DNA of 17,211 nt from DAOUFU01 sp034429275 (GCA_034429275.1 DAOUFU010000340.1:1-17211), one strand, 5' to 3'; shown: positions 7,593 to 14,436, numbered from the stretch's first letter. Made by a program: numbers and translations. The notes: generated from the sequence alone by a model not told the origin.

Positions 7593-7621
7593 ATTCTAGC
7601 AGAGGCGGCGCGCCCTGAAAA
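7593..7621 (-). promoter_or_regulatory. candidate promoter of the lipoprotein gene
   Basis: Minus strand: TTTTCA (7621-7616), a 17 nt spacer, then TAGAAT (7598-7593) with an extended TGC directly before it. Predicted start is near 7586, giving a leader of about 56 nt before the ATG at 7530. It lies after the AMMECR1 gene stop, so the lipoprotein can be transcribed on its own. Confidence 0.45.
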
Positions 7622-7667
7622 GCCTCAAAGCATGCTGCTGTATGGCGCTTCGCTGACGGTTTGCCGC

Positions 7668-8243
7668 CTATTCCTCGATGACCTCCGCCTGGTAAGTCTC
7701 GACCTGCAGGTCGGGATTCAGCCAGGCGTCGGGCCTGCACCCCATCTTCTCGCACAGCAGGCTCAAGAACACGCGCGGATCACGGTAGCTTTCCCACACC
7801 TGCGGCAAAAAGGTCGCCCGCCGGTTGCCCAGCCGCAGGGTCACCCCGTCGATGCCGGGGCGCAGCCGCGCGATCAGGTCCTCAGGATCGCGGAAGATGA
7901 ACGGCTGCGGCGGAGTCAGCACGCTGATCTCGATGTGCAGGCCCGGCACTTCGGCAGCGGTCACCGGTGGGAAGCGCGGATCGTGAAAAGCGGTCTGCTC
8001 GGTCATGTTGACCACTTCTTCCGCCAGCGGCGCGCGGGCGACCAGCGTCCCGGTGCAGCCGCGCAAACCGCCATCGCTGCGGCGGCGCAGAGTCACGAAA
8101 CAGGCGCGCGGCTCGGCCAGCGCGGGCGGCAGCGATTCCAGGTGGACGGCGGGCGGGTTGCGGTGGTGGGTGATAGCTTCGAGCGTGTCGCGGGCCAACG
8201 CCAGCAACGCAGCCTGTTCTTCGGGGGTGTAGGCGGTGGTCAT
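7668..8243 (-). CDS. AMMECR1-domain protein
   Basis: 191 residues from the ATG at 8243, chosen because GTAGGAGATGTGCCG precedes it (AGGAG, 8 nt spacing). An upstream in-frame start would swallow this ribosome site. The family signature is LRGCTGT (60-66, with Cys63), close to the classical LRGCIGT. It is followed by TEQTAFHDPRFPPVT (81-95), IEISVLT (104-110) and a C-terminal WESYRDPRVFLSLLCEKMG. AMMECR1 proteins often occur with MEMO and a radical SAM partner (AmmeMemoRadiSam, implicated in modification reactions); neither partner is in the window. The molecular role is unproven. Intergenic repeat cluster B lies directly upstream. Confidence 0.92.
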   Translation of the reverse strand: MTTAYTPEEQAALLALARDTLEAITHHRNPPAVHLESLPPALAEPRACFVTLRRRSDGGLRGCTGTLVARAPLAEEVVNMTEQTAFHDPRFPPVTAAEVPGLHIEISVLTPPQPFIFRDPEDLIARLRPGIDGVTLRLGNRRATFLPQVWESYRDPRVFLSLLCEKMGCRPDAWLNPDLQVETYQAEVIEE

Positions 8244-8377
8244 CGGCACATCTCCTACAAAAAATGTTCGGAAGTGAACGGCAAAAAGCATCCATCAGGG
8301 CGCGGCGCGGCCACGTCCGGCGGCTATCTCCAGTGTACAGCGATTCGGCCCAGGGGAACAGAAAGGATGGGGGCGAA

Positions 8378-8424
8378 GCCAGGGCAAACGCATCAAAAAA
8401 GCTGTTTTGGTTGAAGCGCATCGC
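8378..8424 (+). repeat. CCAGGGCAAACG repeat, copy B
   Basis: 40 of 47 positions match 4011-4057. GGGCAA near the start can pair with TTGCCC at 8425-8430, and AAGCG CAT CGCTT forms an inner hairpin at about 8414-8426. Confidence 0.75.
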
Positions 8425-8474
8425 TTGCCCCTTATGCACTTTGGCAAATTGATCGGATATGAGAGGGCGAACGG

Positions 8475-8592
8475 CTGGCCTCACCCCCGCGCGGCCAAAA
8501 CCGGGCCGCTTCGCCCCATCTCAAAAACTTTTTTTGGAGAGGGGGCAGACCAAGCGCCTCCCATGAGGCGCGCAGGTCGGGGGTGAGGCCAG
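8475..8592. repeat. palindromic intergenic repeat, copy B
   Basis: Terminal inverted repeats are 15 bp and perfect: CTGGCCTCACCCCCG (8475-8489) and CGGGGGTGAGGCCAG (8578-8592). Inside are three stems. The left one is GCGGCC (8491-8496)/GGCCGC (8504-8509). The central one has the same AAAACTTTTTTTGGAGAGGGG core as copy A, with some mismatches. The right one is GCGCCTC (8554-8560)/GAGGCGC (8565-8571). The side stems differ in sequence from copy A but keep their pairing. Confidence 0.82.
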
Positions 8593-8661
8593 ACTCTCGC
8601 GGGTCACCATAGCCGGTTATTTTCTCAAAGTCCTTGAGGACCACGCGATGCGTGAGAGGCC

Positions 8662-8701
8662 GTTCAAAAAGCCCTCACCCTTCCGGCTTACGCCGGTTCC
8701 C
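8662..8701 (-). repeat. GTAA-loop hairpin repeat, copy B (possible yqeK terminator)
   Basis: Reverse orientation of 4071-4110, 37/40 identical. On the minus strand it reads CCGGC-GTAA-GCCGG (8696-8683), then AAGGGTGAGGGCTTTTTG. It starts about 27 nt after the yqeK stop, so it could terminate that transcript, although the T-run comes 12 nt after the stem. Confidence 0.7.
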
Positions 8702-8727
8702 TCTCCCTCATGGCCGCGGCTGTAGTA

Positions 8728-9330
8728 CTAGCAGGACGTGCGCACCCCGGCAGCCAGCAGCTCGTTATAGAGCGCGACCGCGCGCGGATCGATCAGGCGC
8801 TGGCGGCGAACCAGGTAGGCGATCGTCTGGCAGGCCGCGCCCAATACGGCAGCGTCGAGATCGCGGGCCGCCTCGGCGCGCAAATCGTCCACCCCCTTAA
8901 AATCGCGCGATGGCTCGATCAGGTCCGCCAGGAAGACGATCCTGGCCAGGGTAGACATACCCGCCGCACCGGTGGTGTGCAGAGCGCAAGCTTCACGCAG
9001 CGCCGGGTCGTCGAGGCCGAACCGCTCCGCCGCCAGCGCATAGCCCACCGCGCCGTGCAGCAGCATCGGGACCAGCCGCTCGGTCGGCGTGATGGGCAGA
9101 TCGTGGCGCAGCGCATAATCCAGCAGCGCGGCGTCGCTGTGGGCCTTCGCCGCGTCATGAATCCAACCGGCCAGCCGGGCGCGCAGCACCTCGTTGGGCG
9201 CATAGCGGGCGGCGAGTTCATCGGCGGTTTGCACCACCCCGCGCACATGTTCCAGCCGCTCCGGCGGAATCAACGCTTCGACCCACCGGCGAACCTCGTC
9301 TTCAAATTCGGGGGGATAAGTCGTGGTCAT
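8728..9330 (-). CDS. yqeK: YqeK-family HD hydrolase (symmetrical Ap4A hydrolase)
   Basis: 200 residues, the usual length for YqeK. The HD-domain pattern is complete: RLEHVRGVVQTADELA (25-40, His28), WIHDAAK (56-62, the HD pair at 58-59), MLLHGAVGYALA (89-100, His92), ALHTTGAAGMS (116-126, His118) and IVFLADLIEPSRDF (131-144, Asp136). Family members bind iron and split diadenosine tetraphosphate into two ADP, limiting alarmone Ap4A; that role is inferred. The ATG at 9330 lies 11 nt after the stop of the metalloenzyme gene, so the two are almost certainly co-transcribed. The ribosome site is weak (GGATGGCAAG). YqeK is often found near nadD and rsfS, which are not seen here. Confidence 0.92.
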   Translation of the reverse strand: MTTTYPPEFEDEVRRWVEALIPPERLEHVRGVVQTADELAARYAPNEVLRARLAGWIHDAAKAHSDAALLDYALRHDLPITPTERLVPMLLHGAVGYALAAERFGLDDPALREACALHTTGAAGMSTLARIVFLADLIEPSRDFKGVDDLRAEAARDLDAAVLGAACQTIAYLVRRQRLIDPRAVALYNELLAAGVRTSC

Positions 9331-9341
9331 CTTGCCATCCG

Positions 9342-10277
9342 TCAGTCGGAATCCAGGCCCAATACGCGCAAAATGCCCGGCGTGATGTCGCTGAGATCGC
9401 GCAGCCCTTCGGCGAAGACGTGCCGCGCCGCCCCGATCACCAGGGTGGGCACATCGTTTTCGGTGTGGTGGCGCGTGCTCAGGTCTTCCAGGTTGCCGTG
9501 GTCGCTGGTGACGATGATCAGCCCTGCCTCATCATCCCACGCATCAACCAGGCTGGCCAGCACCGCGTCGAACAGCTCCAGGTAGGCCACACCGCGTTCC
9601 AGCGGTCCCCGGTGGCCGATGGTATCGGTGATCCAGGTCGAGAACATCGAGAAGCTGTACCCCGCCGCAAGCTTCGCCAGCCGCTGCCCTGCCTCGGCGC
9701 GCGAATAGAGCGGCGTATCGCGGTAGCCCAGTTCGGTCCGCCACCCCTCGCCGATCCAGTCGGGACTCAGCCCCTCGCCGGAGTAGATTTCGCGCTCGGT
9801 GAACAGCGGCAGCCCGGCGGAGAGCACCGCCTGCTGAATGGCCGAAGGCAGCCGTTTGCCCCGCGCAATGTGATCGTGGAAGCGCGGTGGGTACGCATCC
9901 AGCAGCGCGGCGGAACGCCCTGCCGCCACCACCCGCCGGAACAGGTTATCTTCGTCGATGATGGCGCGCACGGCAGGATTGGGGCGCGGCCCGTAATGCT
10001 CGCCGATCTCGGCGGGCACGTTGCGACCGGTCAGCATGGCGGCCTGGCCGGTCGCGCTCTGAGGGCGGCCCGGCACGCCCAGGCGCGCATCGGTGGGGAC
10101 AAAGCAGGCGCGCCCGTTATCGTGGCGCACAGCACCGCGCAGCCAGCGCTGCCCGCCCGCCAACGCGGTCAGCGTGGGCAGGTGCGCCGCAGCAAATGGA
10201 TTGACGGCGGGGTCATCTTCGCCCAGCCCGATCCCGTCCAGAAATATCAACAGCACGCGCGGAGAAATGCCCGCCAT
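9342..10277 (-). CDS. phosphoglycerate mutase/alkaline phosphatase superfamily metalloenzyme
   Basis: 311 residues from the ATG at 10277. The alternative ATG at 10286 has GAGGA touching it, whereas 10277 has it at a normal 9 nt. Metal-site motifs of the superfamily are in order: FLDGIGLG (Asp14), RPQSATGQAAMLTGRN (71-86, Ser74/Thr76 in the nucleophile position), WITDTIGH (215-222, Asp218 and His222), TSDHGNLED (257-265, Asp259 and His260) and RHHTENDVPT (His271). At 311 residues it is much shorter than cofactor-independent phosphoglycerate mutase (about 510), so it lacks that enzyme's inserted domain. It more resembles the compact phosphopentomutase-like or phosphatase group. Substrate unknown. 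A TTATAA at 10322-10317 (minus) might be a -10 box. It probably forms an operon with yqeK. Confidence 0.85.
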   Translation of the reverse strand: MAGISPRVLLIFLDGIGLGEDDPAVNPFAAAHLPTLTALAGGQRWLRGAVRHDNGRACFVPTDARLGVPGRPQSATGQAAMLTGRNVPAEIGEHYGPRPNPAVRAIIDEDNLFRRVVAAGRSAALLDAYPPRFHDHIARGKRLPSAIQQAVLSAGLPLFTEREIYSGEGLSPDWIGEGWRTELGYRDTPLYSRAEAGQRLAKLAAGYSFSMFSTWITDTIGHRGPLERGVAYLELFDAVLASLVDAWDDEAGLIIVTSDHGNLEDLSTRHHTENDVPTLVIGAARHVFAEGLRDLSDITPGILRVLGLDSD

Positions 10278-10400
10278 CGTCCTCATTCCTCAGAAATCAC
10301 GCCCTCGGCCCACAGCTTATAACACAAAGCCGCCCCGGCAGCCAGACGGCAGCCTGTGCGCTCCGATGATGCTCTGCTCTCAAGCCAATGGGGAAATCAC

Positions 10401-13001
10401 TCACACGCGCGCGGTGGATTTGGCGCGCTCGGCCAGCCGCGAAAGGTCCAGCCGGATCAGGGCGTCCGGCGGGGTGGACTGCATCCGGTCTTCGAGCGGC
10501 AGGCGCAGCGTGAACACACTGCCCACCCGCATCTCGCTCTGAACTTCGATCGAGCCGCCGTGCCGTTCGGCGATCGTCTTGACCAGGCTCAGCCCCAGGC
10601 CGGTGCCGTGAATGCCGTTCAGCCGCTCGTCCCCTTTGACGCGGTAGAACGGATCGAAGATGAAACGCACTTTGTCCGCCGGGATGCCAAAGCCGTCATC
10701 GGCTACGCGAATCACGGCGTATTCGCCCTCGACATCCAGCACGACATCAACATGGCCCCCATTGGGGGTATATTTGATGGCATTGGACACCAGGTTATCG
10801 ATGGCCTGCTTGATCAACATCTCGATGCCGCGCAGCGGGTGTGGCGGCACCCCCACCTCGTGATAGCGCAGCGCGATAGACTTGGCACGGGCGTCATCCT
10901 GGTTGCTGGCGACCACCGTGCTGACCACCTGCGGCAGCAGGTACGGCTGCGCCGCATCCGCCCCGGATTGTTCGGCGCGGTCCAGTGCGATCACATCCTT
11001 GACCAGTTGCTCCATACGGACCAGGCTGCTCACCAGCATATTCCGCAGCGCGTTGCGCTGTTCGGGCTGCAGATTCGGGTCTTCGAGCATTTCGATCGGG
11101 TTGCGCGCCATCATCAGCAGGTTGCCCAGGTCATGAGTCAGCACGCCCACCATATCGGACCGCATCCGGTCCACCCGGCGGATGTCGCTGACGTCCTGCG
11201 CGACGGCGATATAACGCTCGACTTCGCCCGCGTCGTTGGTGACCTTGGCGATATGCACCACAAACACACCGGCATCGCCCAGCACAATTTCGAGCGGCCC
11301 GGCCAGCGCGCTGAGCGGGGGCAGTTCGGCCAGCAGATTGGGCGTGAGCAGCGCCGTCACCGGCTGGGTGGTGACATCCTCCGGCCTGAGGCCCAGCCGC
11401 TGCAACACCCGCTCCGCCGCCGGGTTGAGCAGCAGCACGCGCCCTTCGGCATCAAAGACCACCACTGCCGCCGACGTGTGTTCGAGCACGGCGCGAAGCT
11501 GGCGGCGGTCCTGCGCCACCTGCTCGTGAAGCTGCGCTTTGGCAATCGCCATGGCCGCCTGGGGCGCAAGCGCCAGCAGCACGTCCAGCGCCATGTCCAT
11601 TTCTGCCGTGGGGCGCGCCTGGGCCACGACCTGCAGCACGCCCAGCACCTCGCCGTGATAGCTCAGCGGCACGCCGTATAGCACATGGTTCGGCGGCATC
11701 GACCCACGCAGCACCGGGTTGGCGTGTTCCCACTCGTCATAATTGGCGACAATGCTCGGCTCGCCCGTCTGAGCCACCCGGCCCGCCTGCCCTAGCCCCG
11801 GCGGGACCCGCTCGCCCACCTTGAGCGGGGCCGCGCCATCCACTGCGCGCACCACCAGACAACCATCCGGCTCGCGCAGCAGCAGAGTCGCTGCGCCACC
11901 GTTCACCAGGCGCAGCGCCTCGCGCACGATGTTTTCCAGCACCGGTTGGAGTTCAAGCCGGTCTGCGATCAGCCGCGCCACCTGGCCAACCGCCTGCTGA
12001 CGCTCTTCGGCCTGCCGCGCCCGCACGAATAAGCGGATGTTGCGCACCGTCGCTGCCACCTGCGCGACAAACAATCGCCCTAGCTGCAAATGCGACCCGG
12101 TGAACCGTCCGGGCTGCTTTGAATAGAACGCTACAAACCCGATCACCTGCTGATCGATCAGCAGCGGCAGCCGCATATACGATTGCGCGCCAAGCGCTCT
12201 AGCCTCGCGCACACGGATCGAGTCGGTATCCGCCGTGTCGGGCGTTTCGCGCATCAGCACCTCGTCGCCCAGGTACGTCACACGAAGATCAAACGGCAGC
12301 GCATACAGTTGCTCACGACACACCGCCAGGTATTCGGGGGGCGTGTTGCCCAGCAAAGTATCCGACAGATCGACCAGTTTATCGTCGGCCAGCAGCACCA
12401 CCATGTCATCCACATCAATGGCCACCTGGGCGACCTGCCGCATCTCGTGAAGAATGTCGTGCTCTTCCGCCGCGCGTGAGATGGTGAAGGTGGTCTGGAC
12501 CAGTCCTTCCAGGTGGCGCAGTCGCTCTTGCAGCGCTGCCAGGGTTTGGTCTGAGGACTGCTCGCCCAAAGCGGTAGAGGCTGACACCTCTGCCATGCGG
12601 CGGGTAGACCGCAGCGTGAGCAGGTGCAGCCCGGCGATCAATTCGGATGGAGCGGCATGGCGGCTGATGCACAAATCGAACTGGCGACACATGGCGGTAG
12701 TAATCGGGGCATGCGGCGGCGCATCGACCAGCGCCAGGAGGACCGCCCCCGGAGCCAGGCGGCGAACCTCCGTAACCAGACCGCCCACATCGCCGGTGAA
12801 GGTCGTGGTATCGAGCACCACGCAGGAAGCAAGCTGCGCGCGCAGCACATCTAGCAGCGCGCGCTCATCATGCACATGAAACACGGTCGCCCGCGACCAG
12901 GCGACCTCTAGCAGAGGGCTGCTCTCCCCCATCCAGACTATGACGCAAACGCCTTCACCCGGTCCCGGCGGGCGCGATGTTGGCTGTTGGTCGGTTCCCA
13001 T
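10401..13001 (-). CDS. REC-like/GAF/GAF/PAS orphan histidine kinase
   Basis: 866 residues from the ATG at 13001; AGGGG lies 5 nt upstream, which favours it over the GTG at 13007. Residues about 17-130 look like a divergent receiver domain (CVVLDTTTF, 60-68, where Asp64 could be the phospho-site or a relic). Two GAF domains follow (about 160-328 and 345-495), then a PAS domain (about 500-605; VVVFDAEGRVLLLNPAAERVL). The kinase core has H box LTHDLGNLLMMARN (His623), N box DNLVSNAIKYTPNGG (Asn740), G1 DDGFGIP, F box FDPFYRV and G2 GTGLGLSLVK (799-808). The H box lacks the proline of the common HDLRxPL form. No transmembrane segment is present, so it is a cytoplasmic sensor; its signal is unknown. 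No partner regulator is visible. It is divergent from the BI-1 gene. Confidence 0.93.
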   Translation of the reverse strand: MGTDQQPTSRPPGPGEGVCVIVWMGESSPLLEVAWSRATVFHVHDERALLDVLRAQLASCVVLDTTTFTGDVGGLVTEVRRLAPGAVLLALVDAPPHAPITTAMCRQFDLCISRHAAPSELIAGLHLLTLRSTRRMAEVSASTALGEQSSDQTLAALQERLRHLEGLVQTTFTISRAAEEHDILHEMRQVAQVAIDVDDMVVLLADDKLVDLSDTLLGNTPPEYLAVCREQLYALPFDLRVTYLGDEVLMRETPDTADTDSIRVREARALGAQSYMRLPLLIDQQVIGFVAFYSKQPGRFTGSHLQLGRLFVAQVAATVRNIRLFVRARQAEERQQAVGQVARLIADRLELQPVLENIVREALRLVNGGAATLLLREPDGCLVVRAVDGAAPLKVGERVPPGLGQAGRVAQTGEPSIVANYDEWEHANPVLRGSMPPNHVLYGVPLSYHGEVLGVLQVVAQARPTAEMDMALDVLLALAPQAAMAIAKAQLHEQVAQDRRQLRAVLEHTSAAVVVFDAEGRVLLLNPAAERVLQRLGLRPEDVTTQPVTALLTPNLLAELPPLSALAGPLEIVLGDAGVFVVHIAKVTNDAGEVERYIAVAQDVSDIRRVDRMRSDMVGVLTHDLGNLLMMARNPIEMLEDPNLQPEQRNALRNMLVSSLVRMEQLVKDVIALDRAEQSGADAAQPYLLPQVVSTVVASNQDDARAKSIALRYHEVGVPPHPLRGIEMLIKQAIDNLVSNAIKYTPNGGHVDVVLDVEGEYAVIRVADDGFGIPADKVRFIFDPFYRVKGDERLNGIHGTGLGLSLVKTIAERHGGSIEVQSEMRVGSVFTLRLPLEDRMQSTPPDALIRLDLSRLAERAKSTARV

Positions 13002-13115
13002 GCACACCCCTGTAGTGATACGCCCATGAATCCCGCTTCGCCCTGGTTTTGCGCATGGCGCGCCTGGTTTCCGCAGTCACCCAGCTTATGCGCACCCCAA
13101 CCAAAGACTTGCCAT

Positions 13116-13121
13116 ATTATA
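13116..13121 (-). promoter_or_regulatory. candidate -10 box for the large histidine kinase
   Basis: A perfect TATAAT on the minus strand in a locally AT-rich patch. No convincing -35 hexamer is found 16-18 nt upstream. Transcription from here would give a leader of about 108 nt. Confidence 0.3.
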
Positions 13122-13213
13122 CTACTAATCTACCTTCATCTCAGCAGGTGCCAACCCATCCTAACGAAATTCTATCCTGCGGCACATCTCAGAGCGTGTA
13201 TGTAAGGCCCTCC

Positions 13214-13233
13214 CCAGGGCAAACGCATCAAAA
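13214..13233 (+). repeat. CCAGGGCAAACG repeat core, copy C
   Basis: Twenty nucleotides identical to the starts of copies A and B (CCAGGGCAAACGCATCAAAA). Similarity stops after it, so this copy is truncated or marks the conserved core. Confidence 0.7.
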
Positions 13234-13250
13234 TTCGGACATCGCCGGAG

Positions 13251-13269
13251 GCGTCCCCTGCAGGGACGC
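13251..13269. repeat. hairpin
   Basis: GCGTCCC (13251-13257), loop CTGCA, GGGACGC (13263-13269). A perfect 7 bp GC-rich stem with no T-run; it follows copy C of the dispersed repeat. Confidence 0.5.
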
Positions 13270-13319
13270 TGGAGCCGCCCGGCAAAGAAAAATCAAAGAA
13301 TGCTGAAAGCGCCCTTTCT

Positions 13320-13337
13320 AGCACCATCGATGGTGCT
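13320..13337. promoter_or_regulatory. 18 bp perfect palindrome, operator or attenuator candidate
   Basis: AGCACCATCGATGGTGCT is fully self-complementary and is followed by TTGCTTTCT. It lies 120 nt upstream of the BI-1 -10 box and within a divergent promoter region, where a terminator has no obvious job. A dimeric regulator site is therefore an alternative to a terminator on the plus strand. Confidence 0.4.
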
Positions 13338-13456
13338 TTGCTTTCTCTGAGCCTGCGCCCTTCAGAGCCAGGCGAGGCCCGCCAACCGAAACAATCCTTT
13401 GGGTGCGTTGACCCTGCCCCTTACCTCCGCGAGCACCATTTGGCCGCCGTTCGCGT

Positions 13457-13494
13457 TATAATCTTCATAGTGTGAAATAGTGTGAACGTGTGAA
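13457..13494 (+). promoter_or_regulatory. candidate promoter and repeat operator of the BI-1 gene
   Basis: A perfect TATAAT at 13457-13462 has no good -35 match 16-18 nt upstream. Immediately downstream are three direct repeats GTGTGAA at 13470, 13480 and 13488. Transcription would start at about 13469, so the repeats would lie at the very 5' end of the message or form an operator covering the start point. Confidence 0.4.
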
Positions 13495-13523
13495 CGCGAT
13501 CGTTCAAGGAGACACTGTCGATT

Positions 13524-14231
13524 ATGGATGTCTATCGCCCTTCTGCGCACATCGGTGTCATCGGCACGCGCATTTCCATGCGCGAAGTGATGAAGCAGGT
13601 GTATCTGTGGATGACCGTCGGCCTGCTGCTCACCGCCGGAATTGCCGCTTTCTTCGCTGTCACGGGCCTGACTCTGGCGCTGGGGCCGCTGCTGTTGGTC
13701 GCCGTCGTCGCCGAGCTTGGCCTGGTGCTCTGGCTCGCCGCGCGCATCACCCGAATGAGCGCTCAGCGCGCAACCCGTATCTTCCTGGCCTATGCCGCGC
13801 TCAACGGTGTCACCCTTTCGGCCATCTTCTACTGGGCCAACATGGTGGACATCTGGCTGGCACTGATCGCGACCGGCAGCATGTTCGGCGCGATGACCAT
13901 CATCGGCTATACCACCCAGGTTGATCTTTCGCGCTTCCGGGGACTGTTGTTCATGGCGCTGATCGGGCTGATCGTCGCCAGCATCGTGAACCTGTTCCTC
14001 GCCAGCAGCGCGCTCTACTGGCTGGTCACCTATGCCGGCGTGCTGATCTTCACCGGCCTGACCGCCTACGACACCCAGTGGATCAAGCAGAACGCCCAGC
14101 AGCTCGAAATGCAGGGCATCAGCAGCGAAGCCGCCGCCGTGCGCCAGGTCGCCATCATCGGCGCGCTGCACCTCTACCTGGATTTCGTGAACCTGTTCCT
14201 GTATATCCTGCGCATCGTCAGCGACCGCTAG
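13524..14231 (+). CDS. Bax inhibitor-1 (BI-1/YccA) family membrane protein
   Basis: 235 residues, the usual size. The N-terminal cytoplasmic segment (about 1-25) is followed by seven hydrophobic helices. Family marks are the early MKQVYLWMTVGLLLTAG, GLTAYDTQWIK (about 180-190) between helices 6 and 7 with the conserved aspartate, and the C-terminal ALHLYLDFVNLFLYILR. Bacterial members are inner-membrane proteins. BsYetJ is a pH-sensitive calcium leak channel and E. coli YccA modulates FtsH; which role applies here is unknown. AAGGAG lies about 13 nt before the ATG at 13524, a longer spacing than usual, but no better ATG, GTG or TTG is in frame. It is monocistronic by layout, with a hairpin after the stop. 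Confidence 0.95.
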   Translation: MDVYRPSAHIGVIGTRISMREVMKQVYLWMTVGLLLTAGIAAFFAVTGLTLALGPLLLVAVVAELGLVLWLAARITRMSAQRATRIFLAYAALNGVTLSAIFYWANMVDIWLALIATGSMFGAMTIIGYTTQVDLSRFRGLLFMALIGLIVASIVNLFLASSALYWLVTYAGVLIFTGLTAYDTQWIKQNAQQLEMQGISSEAAAVRQVAIIGALHLYLDFVNLFLYILRIVSDR

Positions 14232-14242
14232 AAGTCGCCCGT

Positions 14243-14274
14243 GAGCCTGGCAGCGCTGGTGAGCGCGCAGGCTC
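14243..14274 (+). terminator. hairpin after the BI-1 gene
   Basis: GAGCCTG (14243-14249) pairs with CAGGCTC (14268-14274), enclosing an inner GCGCT-GGTG-AGCGC stem. It begins 12 nt after the stop. There is no immediate T-run, but CTTTTT follows about 15 nt later, so intrinsic termination is plausible though not classical. Confidence 0.45.
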
Positions 14275-14294
14275 CATAAACCGCAACCTTTTTG

Positions 14295-14347
14295 GGGAGT
14301 GAAGCCGCGATTCCACCTGGTGGCAAGGGTTTCCCGGCTTCACTCCC
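14295..14347. repeat. 13 bp perfect inverted repeat with nested palindrome
   Basis: GGGAGTGAAGCCG (14295-14307) and CGGCTTCACTCCC (14335-14347) are exact reverse complements. The 27 nt between them contain the palindrome CCACCTGGTGG. The structure sits between the BI-1 gene and the STAS-like pair. It may be a terminator back-up, an RNA leader structure or a protein-binding site. Confidence 0.6.
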
Positions 14348-14408
14348 GTACAATTTCGTTCGCCTCCCCTCTGCGCGCGGCAGTTCTCCCGCGTCTGGTT
14401 TCCGCAGC

Positions 14409-14436
14409 TTGCCCTTGCCTCAATTTCAGCTAAACT
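14409..14436 (+). promoter_or_regulatory. candidate promoter of the first STAS-like gene
   Basis: TTGCCC (14409-14414), a 16 nt spacer and TAAACT (14431-14436), each matching 4 of 6 consensus bases. The predicted start near 14443 leaves a leader of about 68 nt. Confidence 0.33.

Larger units (their letters stand above)
8244..8727. other. gene-free stretch B with three repeat modules
   Basis: This 484 nt gap lies between the AMMECR1 start and the yqeK stop. It contains a short palindrome GTTCGGAAGTGAAC (8266-8279) just upstream of the AMMECR1 ribosome site, then the CCAGGGCAAACG unit (8378-8424), the palindromic unit (8475-8592) and the GTAA-hairpin unit in reverse (8662-8701). These are the same three modules as in stretch A, but rearranged. 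A 70-codon minus-strand frame (8644-8432) crosses the repeats and is not considered a gene. Confidence 0.8.
13002..13523. other. divergent intergenic region between the large kinase and the BI-1 gene
   Basis: 522 nt without a gene. From left to right: a minus-strand -10 candidate (13116-13121), the third copy of the CCAGGGCAAACG core (13214-13233), a 7 bp hairpin (13251-13269), an 18 bp perfect palindrome (13320-13337), a plus-strand TATAAT (13457-13462) and three GTGTGAA repeats (13470-13494). The stretch around 13100-13150 is locally AT-rich. Short open frames here show no ribosome site or recognisable product. Confidence 0.75.

Noticed and set aside
8266..8279. GTTCGGAAGTGAAC upstream of the AMMECR1 gene as a LexA box.
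   Set aside because: The Gram-positive-type SOS box is GAAC-N4-GTTC; here the half sites are in the opposite order with a 6 nt gap. It remains only a short palindrome.
8432..8644. A 70-codon minus-strand frame with an ATG.
   Set aside because: It runs through the palindromic repeat and encodes no recognisable product; the DNA structure explains the sequence better.
9342..10277. Calling the metalloenzyme a full cofactor-independent phosphoglycerate mutase (GpmI).
   Set aside because: It is about 200 residues shorter than GpmI and lacks room for its second domain; only the metal-binding core matches the superfamily.
10356..11681. A 441-codon open frame on the plus strand, and similar long plus-strand frames at 4301-5575, 137-838, 6149-6877 and 9420-10322.
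   Set aside because: They lie antisense to genes with clear domain motifs. Their translations are rich in His, Gln, Arg and Pro, as expected from the complement of GC-rich coding sequence, and contain no recognisable domain.
13470..13494. CRISPR-like or iteron array made of the GTGTGAA repeats.
   Set aside because: Only three 7 nt units with uneven 10 and 8 nt spacing; far too short for CRISPR, and no replication gene is nearby.
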